Shown: piece after piece, positions 57,793 to 64,000 of the stretch
Layout: the number at the start of each line of letters is the position of its first letter
Position numbering within the stretch: the first letter of the stretch is position 1
NCBI RefSeq assembly: GCF_001643015.1
Contig: NZ_CP015622.1
Span: forward strand, 1,935,358 to 1,999,357
Direction of reading: 5' to 3'
Length of the DNA stretch: 64,000 nucleotides
DNA from: Corynebacterium crudilactis
GTDB lineage: Bacteria > Actinomycetota > Actinomycetes > Mycobacteriales > Mycobacteriaceae
Program-made: the position numbers and the translations under genes
The notes under the pieces: model-generated
Database searches by the model: none
What the model saw: only the letters and a program-made list of their open reading frames with translations
Told to the model about the DNA's origin: nothing

Positions 57793-58228
57793 GTGACAAT
57801 TTGTTTTTCTTTCTCTGTTCATGTGCATCCATTCCTATAGATTCAGAGGGGACCCTAGAACGCGCTCGCGGGAATGAACTCGCGGTCGGAATATCTGAAA
57901 ACCAACCTTGGACAGAAATTATCGCAGCCGGCGAATATTCAGGAATAGAAGTCGACCTAATAAAAGGATTTGCCGACAGCATCGACGCGGAGGTGAAATG
58001 GCAGAATGCCCCAGAATCAGTACTGGCCAATAGAGTCAAAAATGGCCAACTCGATGTTGTAATTGGGGGGGGTTGTCTTCTTCGTCTCCTTGGTCCTCTC
58101 ACATGGCTCTGTCTCGTCCATATTCCAAAGTCGACGGGGAGGGGAAAGTGATGGGGATTAGGTTAGGAGAGAACGAACTTATGACCGCTTTAGAACGTTA
58201 TCTCGCTCAAGAGTTTGGTGAAATCTGA
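57793..58228 (+). pseudogene. Decayed solute-binding-protein-like lipoprotein gene
   Basis: A protein that would be about 140 residues: lipobox-like LCSC, then ELAVGISENQPWTEI and GIEVDLIKGFADSIDAEVKWQ, typical of SBP_bac_3-type binding domains though only one lobe. Two frame breaks are seen. At the 5' end a GTG start (57793-57795) and the lipobox are in different frames around 57810-57825. In the G8 run at 58065-58072 the frame is lost; with 9 or 6 G it continues for about 50 codons (LSSSSPWSSHMAL ... YLAQEFGEI) to TGA 58226-58228. That TGA overlaps the next start. It is either a pseudogene or a sequencing problem. Confidence 0.7.
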
Positions 58229-59225
58229 TGAGTTTAGGAGCCGGCGACACCCAAGATTTAAGGCGCAATGAGATGCCTGAAAAACAGCAAACGGCGCTAC
58301 GCAAAGCGATAAAATTAGAATGGATGACTATTATATGGGTCCTTTTCTCCATCGCTTTAGTTGGCGTCGTTGCTGGCCAATCACAGGCTATGCGTAGTGC
58401 ATGGATTGAAGACATGCTTGCGTTGGTGCCTCCAATCGCATTTCTCTTAGCATCGCGAATCAGTAGAGCTGTGCCGTCCAAGAGGTATCCGTATGGTAGG
58501 TATCGGTCGATTGCTATCGGCCATCAAGCTGCAGCGATGACGTTACTTGTCATGGGTGGCCTGTTGATTTATGAGGCAGTTTCTTCATTGATAAAGGGAG
58601 AAAAACCCCAATAGGTCTAACTATTTTGTTTGGCCATGATGTGTGGTCCGGTTGGCTGATGATTGGGGTTATGATATTTTTTTCTATCCCAATGGTGGCT
58701 GTTGGGCGAGTAAAAATTCGCCTAGCTAAAGACTTGCACGATAAATTACTTTACGCAGACGCGGATATGGCTAAAGCGGATTGGGGAACAGCGGTCGCTA
58801 GCTCTGTGGGTGTGCTTGGAATAGGACTCGGTTTTTGGTGGGCGGATGCAGTTGCAGCCCTAGTAATATCAGCTTCAATTCTTAAAGATGGTATTACCAA
58901 CATAAAGGCTGCTGTATCTGGTCTGAGTGACGGACGAGCAACCACCTATGACAATTCGGCTCCCCACCGTTTAAATCATGATGTAGAAAAGACTGCTCTC
59001 CAGGTCCACTGGGCCAAACAAGCTTGCGCTAGGGTACGTGACCAAGGTCGGGTTTTTCACGCAGAGGTATTTGTTGAGCGAGTTGAAGGATATATACCTA
59101 CACCCGAGGAAGTATCTCAGCTAGTCGAGAAAATTCGAGACCTTGACTGGAAAATGCGAGATGTTGTAGTGTCTGTAGTCGAAAAAATTGACCCCTACCA
59201 AGCCCCCAATCATCTTAGAGCTTAG
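58228..59225 (+). pseudogene. Frameshifted cation-diffusion-facilitator (Co/Zn/Cd) efflux transporter
   Basis: The first part (58228-58614, 128 aa) and second part (frame from about 58606 to 59225) together make a typical CDF protein of about 330 residues: N-terminal helices with WIEDMLALVPPIAFLLASRI, then HDVWSGWLMIG and YADADMAKADWGTAVASS (the metal-site helix), and a cytoplasmic tail. The frame is lost at the C4 run at 58606-58609; one extra C would restore it. It starts with an ATG overlapping the stop of the upstream lipoprotein gene, so the pair was once coupled. Confidence 0.75.
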
Positions 59226-59252
59226 GTAAAGGAAAATTTTAACCGGTTTGAG

Positions 59253-60131
59253 CTAAGGGGTGGGTGTCCCTCCCGTAACTCCTAGAGTTTCTCCTACCAC
59301 ATAACTAGCTTCATCAGAGGCGAGAAAAACGTACGCGCCGGCCAACTCCACTGGATGCCCCGCTCTTCCGATTGGTGTCTGAGTTCCGAATCCTTCTAAC
59401 TTCTCTTGCGGCTGTCCGTGGCTAGGTTGCAATGGCGTCCAAAAAGGGCCCGGGGCTACAGAATTAACACGAATACCTTTACCGATCAAACTACTAGCCA
59501 AGCCTTTAGAAAGGTTATTCAATGCTGCCTTAGTCATCGCGTAATCTAGTAAGGTTCCCGAAGGATTATATGCCTGAATAGAGGAAGTAAAGATTATAGA
59601 TGATCCTGGCTTCAGATGCGGTAAAGCAGCTTTTGTAACCCGAAAACTGCCATAAAGATTGACTTGCAAAGTTTGATCGAAGCTTTCATCGGTAATCTCG
59701 GCCAATCCGTCTGCCCATACTTGGCGCGCCGCATTGTTCACCAAAATGTCTAGACCACCTAAAGCGTCCACAGTTTCTTGGACCAATGATCGGCAATAGT
59801 TTGGATCTCTGAGATCGCCAGGGAAAGAAAAGGCTTTTTGGCCAGCATCCTCAATTGCCTGAATCACCCTGTCAGCATCTACTTGTTCCTCCGGCAGGTA
59901 GGCAATCGCAACATCTGCCCCTTCACGCGCATATGCAATTGCTACAGCAGCTCCGATCCCGGAATCCCCTCCAGTAATAAGAGCCTTTCGTCCTTTTAGC
60001 CGTCCATGTCCTTGATAACTAGAAAGGCCAATATCTGCTTGTGGTAAAAGTTCTGTATCGAGCCCTGGTTCCATTTGGCTTTGTTGAGGGGGATCGACTT
60101 TAGGAAATAGAGTGCGGGGGTCATTTGACAT
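59253..60131 (-). CDS. Short-chain dehydrogenase/reductase (YghA/YhdF-like)
   Basis: SDR of 292 residues. The NAD(P)-binding TGGDSGIGAAVA lies near residue 52, NNAARQVW near 130, catalytic Ser in IIFTSSIQAYNPSG near 182 and the YAMTK motif near 198. The N-terminal 45-residue extension with FPKVDPPQQ and GLDTELLPQADIG resembles general stress proteins and the E. coli YghA type. Start ATG 60131 with GAGGAAGG upstream. Ends convergently with the CDF remnant. The substrate is unknown. Confidence 0.9.
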   Translation of the reverse strand: MSNDPRTLFPKVDPPQQSQMEPGLDTELLPQADIGLSSYQGHGRLKGRKALITGGDSGIGAAVAIAYAREGADVAIAYLPEEQVDADRVIQAIEDAGQKAFSFPGDLRDPNYCRSLVQETVDALGGLDILVNNAARQVWADGLAEITDESFDQTLQVNLYGSFRVTKAALPHLKPGSSIIFTSSIQAYNPSGTLLDYAMTKAALNNLSKGLASSLIGKGIRVNSVAPGPFWTPLQPSHGQPQEKLEGFGTQTPIGRAGHPVELAGAYVFLASDEASYVVGETLGVTGGTPTP

Positions 60132-60186
60132 TCAAATCGTACCTTCCTCATGCATTTTCCTCGGGCATATTACCGTACGCAACCCA

Positions 60187-60231
60187 CTATAAAGAGTTCT
60201 TTCTGAATTTTCGAGGATAACTCTATAAAGA
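60187..60231. repeat. Short direct repeat CTATAAAGA
   Basis: Two identical nonamers at 60187-60195 and 60223-60231, inside the AT-rich gap between the SDR and fusion genes. They may be parts of a promoter or chance. Confidence 0.3.
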
Positions 60232-60314
60232 TCTAAACATAATTTAAGGAGTGAAAGGAGGAACACCCAATAGCATCAGTGACTTAGCTGTTCTAAAATA
60301 TCTATGGCCGTGTT

Positions 60315-62951
60315 TCAATCTATATCAATATCATCCAATATTCCCTCTGGCCATACCACATTCTTAGCCAATGGGATCTGGTGTGATGCGCTTTCCAAAA
60401 TGTGCATGAAGTAACCTGCGGTATTTGGAATTCCGATAATGTCACCCGGCTTAACTCCGTGAGGGAAACGGATGCGTCTACGCAGAATGAGTTCATCCTC
60501 GATGCAGTATGCGCCCACCAGATACGCCTCGATCTCCGAGCCATCGGCATTGTCAGTAATATGCAAAGGATCAATGAGATAGTCATCAGATGTAGTCCTG
60601 CACTGCGTCCGGTTCATAGCTAGGCCCACCAAGGGCAGACCATCACTGCGGGTTTTCACAAAAGCAACCTCGGCAAGAATGATTCCACAGCCATCAAGCA
60701 AACTTCGGCCAGGCTCTAGGTGCAGCCGCAATCCTCGGTCTATGAGCAGCTGAGCCACTCCATTGGAAAGCAAATCTTTTAACCACTCACCACGTACTGG
60801 CGTCTGATAGAAGGGGTATGTGTTCGACGGTGGAACATCCTTCCATGTAAAAGGTTTGGCATACCCTGCTAAGACAGCAGATTTGGCATATTGATAGCGA
60901 ACCCAATTTTCATCAGATTCAATGTAGCTCATAGGCACCCCTCCGCCAAGGTCAATGAACTGCGGAGAGTGCCCGTATTCTCTGAGGGAATCGATGAGCT
61001 GGCAACATTCCCTCAGGGCTAGAGCACGATCTTCCGCGGCGTAACCGTGAAGGTGCACGTGAAGGCCCACGATGTCTACACCACGAACCAGGCCGGTAAG
61101 CCGCTCAGCCCACTCTGCTGCCCGCTCGCCAAATCGAGTCGGGGGCAGAACTGCAGGATCTGGCGCAACTCGAGGCATAACTCGTGCGATTCTATCGCCG
61201 ACTAAAGCGGCAATACGATCTAGCTCGTCACGCGAATCCGCGGAAATTACCACGTCGTTTGCAATCGCCAGTTCCAGTAAGCTGTCAGGCTTAATAGCTG
61301 CAGATAGAATAATCTGTGCTCCTGGAACGTCACGGTTAAGTACTTGAAACAACTCCCGCTCGCTGGCTACATCTATGCCATGACCTACATTCTTAACAGC
61401 ATCGACGAAGGTGAGGCCTTTATTGGCTTTGCGGGCAAAAAATACACGGGTATCTACGCCCATCTGATTACCGGTGTCTACCAATTCAGCAATATTACGG
61501 GCCATAACACCGGCATGGAGAACATTGACAGGACTACCGAAATTGGTGATCAGTGTACGACATGCAGTGGGATCTGAGGTGAGTTTTTTCGCCCAAGGTT
61601 CCAACCGAGCTGCGAGTGGAGGGATGCCGTGCACCCTTTCCGGAAGAGGAGTAGCGTTGCGAATCACTCGACGAGCCCACTTAGGAATAACGTCATGCAA
61701 CGTTCTTGACAAAGTGTCATTGCCCAAAACCACGTCTTCTGTCATTCGCCCCACCGCAGCCAAATGTTTTTGACCTATAACAGTGCCGTCGGCAGCTACA
61801 TCCAGACCCCGAGTCCCAGGGCGCACTCTAGCGTATCCCTCTTCTACTAAATAGTGCACCAATGTGCCTGGAACTACTCCTGGCGGCGAGGTGACGGCGT
61901 CTATCACCACGGTTATGTTAAGTTCACGGACCAGATCCGCGAGTCGTTCTTCACCACGATGCAGATGGGACGTATCTACCACGCCGGAATCAATAAGCCT
62001 TTGAAGGTGTTCGTAGCTTTCCGGTGGTGGACCGAAGGCCAATCTTTCCATTTCTCGGGCTAAATCATAAAACCCTTTTAGGCTATCGCGCCCTTCGTAT
62101 GAGGCGCGTTTCACTATGCTGGGATACATTTCCCGCCAAGCGACTCCCATTCCCCATTCTTCATCTTGTTTGCCAGCTCGTTCTTGAATTTGAGTGGATA
62201 CTACTCTAAGTACAACTTTGAGCTCACAAAGATTCTTGGCGGAACGGACCTTTTCTGAACCTTCATTTAAAATATCATCCAGATATAATCCACTGAAGTC
62301 AGGCTTAGGTTTCATCAGCTGTCCTGTGCGGGTCACCGGAATAAATACCGCAGGTAAACAAACTCGAATAATGTCAATAAAGGTTAGAGCTGCACCACGT
62401 ACTAATACACGGTCTTTCACCCCAATCCCATTAAGATTGCTAGCAGGATAGGGCGATGTAATCAGACGCACTCCGGCAGGAACATCTTCCTGCGACAGCG
62501 CTCCCGGCCAGTCAGTTGCGTGCCCAGTAGCTAACAGAACTTCATCAAATAGTTCTCCCTGCACCAACCAACTATCATCAGTTTCGTTTAAAGGCTCGAT
62601 CTTTTCTACGTGGACAGAATGAATAGTGAGAGAACAACCCCTAGGCACATAACCGGAAAGTGTGTCCCAAGATTCTGCTAAAAACTCCCCGACTAACCGT
62701 CGAGGCGGGAAAGGAGAATCTACTCCACGATTTTGAAGCCACCGATCAAAATCACTGAACTGGGTGGTAATAATGGAAGACCGAACATTCATTAGCCACT
62801 CTTTAGGCTGATCAGGTTGATATGCTACACCGAGAAAATCGTTAAAAACGTGTAGCTCGATGTCGACTGACCGCTCCCTGGCCAGCGTTAACAATTCCTC
62901 AGCGGCCCATAAACCGCGTGGTCCTCCACCGACAATAGCAACCTTGGTCAC
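60315..62951 (-). CDS. Fusion of FAD/NAD(P)-binding domain and fold-III PLP decarboxylase
   Basis: 878 residues. The N-terminal half (about 1-430) is an FAD-NAD(P)-binding protein: VAIVGGGPRG at 4-13, LLATGHATDWPG near 139-150 and VLVRGAALTFID near 182. The C-terminal half (about 455-865) is an alanine-racemase-fold decarboxylase like LysA or SbnH: PLP lysine 508 in FFARKANKG, GLHVHLHG near 629-636, DLGGG 667-671, EPGRS 746-750, and Cys816 in AYCIEDE in place of the usual CES, with Tyr847 in NTAGYFM. The two domains are usually separate proteins. Start ATG 62951 overlaps the upstream stop by four bases. The reaction is unknown; a 2,3-diaminopropionate-related metallophore is one possibility. 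Confidence 0.85.
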   Translation of the reverse strand: MTKVAIVGGGPRGLWAAEELLTLARERSVDIELHVFNDFLGVAYQPDQPKEWLMNVRSSIITTQFSDFDRWLQNRGVDSPFPPRRLVGEFLAESWDTLSGYVPRGCSLTIHSVHVEKIEPLNETDDSWLVQGELFDEVLLATGHATDWPGALSQEDVPAGVRLITSPYPASNLNGIGVKDRVLVRGAALTFIDIIRVCLPAVFIPVTRTGQLMKPKPDFSGLYLDDILNEGSEKVRSAKNLCELKVVLRVVSTQIQERAGKQDEEWGMGVAWREMYPSIVKRASYEGRDSLKGFYDLAREMERLAFGPPPESYEHLQRLIDSGVVDTSHLHRGEERLADLVRELNITVVIDAVTSPPGVVPGTLVHYLVEEGYARVRPGTRGLDVAADGTVIGQKHLAAVGRMTEDVVLGNDTLSRTLHDVIPKWARRVIRNATPLPERVHGIPPLAARLEPWAKKLTSDPTACRTLITNFGSPVNVLHAGVMARNIAELVDTGNQMGVDTRVFFARKANKGLTFVDAVKNVGHGIDVASERELFQVLNRDVPGAQIILSAAIKPDSLLELAIANDVVISADSRDELDRIAALVGDRIARVMPRVAPDPAVLPPTRFGERAAEWAERLTGLVRGVDIVGLHVHLHGYAAEDRALALRECCQLIDSLREYGHSPQFIDLGGGVPMSYIESDENWVRYQYAKSAVLAGYAKPFTWKDVPPSNTYPFYQTPVRGEWLKDLLSNGVAQLLIDRGLRLHLEPGRSLLDGCGIILAEVAFVKTRSDGLPLVGLAMNRTQCRTTSDDYLIDPLHITDNADGSEIEAYLVGAYCIEDELILRRRIRFPHGVKPGDIIGIPNTAGYFMHILESASHQIPLAKNVVWPEGILDDIDID

Positions 62952-63892
62952 AGATTCTCCTCAACCCATGCATCACTATAAATTGTATCCAAATACTTAT
63001 TTCCGTCGTCATGAAGAATTATTACTACATCACTGCCCTCAGCAATATCAGGCCACAATCTCTCCACAGCGGCGAGAACAGCCCCACCAGATGCACCGGG
63101 CAGGATGGCCTCAGTCCGCGCCATTTTGCGGGCAGCCTCAACTGAAGTTCTATCGTCAATGCGAAGAACCTGGTGGGGCGACAGCTGTTTAGATAACTCC
63201 GAGACCATGCCGGCACCAAAACCCGGCAGATGACGCAGGCCAGGGTGTCCATCGAAAAGCACTGATCCTTCAGCATCAACTGCTATGACATTAGTAGCCA
63301 AATTATGCGCAGCCACGTAACATAAGCAGCCACCGATCGTCCCAGTAGTGCTCACCGCCACTAGAAGGTAATCAGGTGCCCGACCGAGCTGCTCAACGAT
63401 TTCAGTCATAGTTCCTTGTTCGTGCGCTTGAAAGGCAGCGGTGTTCGAATATTGATCAAGACAGACCGCTTCAGGTATCTGTGCACACAACTGAGCCACA
63501 CGTCTTCGTCGTGCTACTAGCCAGTCTCCAGTCTTGAGGTCTGGTTCGGTAATCTCATGCACTATGGCACCTAGTGCCTTCATATGCGTTACCGTGTTGC
63601 GGTTGACACGTGGATCTACAACGCAGTGAAAAGTCCAGCCACCTAGCACTGCCTCGCGTGACAAGGCGATGCCAAGATTACCTGAACTCGATTCCACGAC
63701 GATATCTCCCGGGCGGAGACTACTAGCCGCTACCATCGCATGTGCGGTGCGGTCTTTGGCACTACCGCCCGGATTATAGGACTCCATTTTTGCCCACAGA
63801 TTGATTTTCTCGTCTGCTGCAAATCGAACTAGCTTTACTAGAGGGGTGTTTCCAACGGTATCGACTGAACTATGATTCGAGTCACTATCCAT
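62948..63892 (-). CDS. SbnA-like PLP-dependent cysteine synthase-family enzyme
   Basis: Fold-II PLP enzyme of 314 residues. PLP lysine 46 is in NPGGSAKDRTA, the phosphate-binding loop is ESSSGNLGIAL (about 67-77), and STTGTIGGC lies near 178. It resembles SbnA, which joins O-phosphoserine and glutamate on the way to 2,3-diaminopropionate in staphyloferrin B synthesis, and cysteine synthases. The SSSGN-loop and the missing CysK features argue for the former, but this is inference. It is the first visible gene of the unit with the fusion protein. Its ATG has no ribosome site and follows a -10-like TATGCT, so the mRNA may be leaderless. Confidence 0.82.
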   Translation of the reverse strand: MDSDSNHSSVDTVGNTPLVKLVRFAADEKINLWAKMESYNPGGSAKDRTAHAMVAASSLRPGDIVVESSSGNLGIALSREAVLGGWTFHCVVDPRVNRNTVTHMKALGAIVHEITEPDLKTGDWLVARRRRVAQLCAQIPEAVCLDQYSNTAAFQAHEQGTMTEIVEQLGRAPDYLLVAVSTTGTIGGCLCYVAAHNLATNVIAVDAEGSVLFDGHPGLRHLPGFGAGMVSELSKQLSPHQVLRIDDRTSVEAARKMARTEAILPGASGGAVLAAVERLWPDIAEGSDVVIILHDDGNKYLDTIYSDAWVEENL

Positions 63893-63904
63893 GTGGCGAG
63901 CATA
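63893..63904 (-). promoter_or_regulatory. Candidate -10 box giving a leaderless transcript
   Basis: On the minus strand TGGTATGCT ends six bases before the ATG at 63892 (spacer CGCCAC). An extended -10 this close would place the transcription start at or next to the A of ATG. No Shine-Dalgarno sequence is present. A -35 (TTGGCA) lies 21 bases upstream, longer than ideal. Confidence 0.4.
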
Positions 63905-64000
63905 CCAATATTTTTAATACACCCTTGCCAACTCAAATAGATATCTGGTTCTCTTTGGATACTTTTTAAAAGAACTTTCCTTTAATAAGCACTTATATAA

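Overview
The window is chromosomal DNA from a Corynebacterium close to the C. glutamicum group. The calls rest on reading the sequence and on remembered family motifs and gene orders; no database search was run. The main support is the his locus, which has the order I recall from C. glutamicum: hisD-hisC-hisB, a small membrane protein, an MFS transporter, hisH-hisA-impA-hisF-hisI. Around it lie gdh, glgP, pyk, lgt, glgX, treY, treZ, ilvA and dnaE1 homologues in corynebacterial order. No rRNA, tRNA, CRISPR array or intact insertion sequence was seen.

Layout. 1-4.2 kb: a SepIVA-like division coiled-coil protein cut by the left edge, then a translationally coupled pair of ABC half-exporters. 4.2-16 kb: central metabolism (gdh, glycerate kinase, a GalT-like protein, an M20 amidohydrolase, alpha-glucan phosphorylase, a VOC protein, pyruvate kinase). 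16-27 kb: one long minus-strand gene train from hisD down to lgt. It carries a TrpC homologue whose catalytic residues are mostly replaced and a Trp-region membrane protein, apparently remains of an ancestral his-trp supercluster. 27-39 kb: a two-domain YbjN protein, a lipoprotein, a TetR regulator with glgX, a siderophore/heme/cobalamin-type ABC importer with an HxlR regulator, and an exonuclease-BRCT protein. 39-50 kb: treY, a small alarmone synthetase, a strong candidate 43-residue protein gene, an unknown gene broken by an in-frame stop, a luciferase-like oxidoreductase, an S4 protein, an IMPACT/YigZ protein and treZ. 49-57.6 kb: ilvA, a secreted protein, a core MetE-like enzyme, dnaE1 and rarD.

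57.7-64 kb is the accessory end. It holds a decayed lipoprotein/cation-efflux pair with frameshifts in homopolymers and a short-chain dehydrogenase. Next is a two-gene unit encoding an SbnA-like (cysteine synthase fold) enzyme and an 878-residue fusion of an FAD/NAD(P)-binding domain with a fold-III PLP decarboxylase. That unit is the best candidate for an undescribed biosynthetic system, and it may continue beyond the right edge.

Functional links. glgP and glgX degrade glycogen. TreY and TreZ turn maltooligosaccharides into trehalose, the sugar of corynebacterial mycolate lipids. The his genes make histidine. gdh and ilvA connect carbon and nitrogen flow. The alarmone synthetase adds stringent control.
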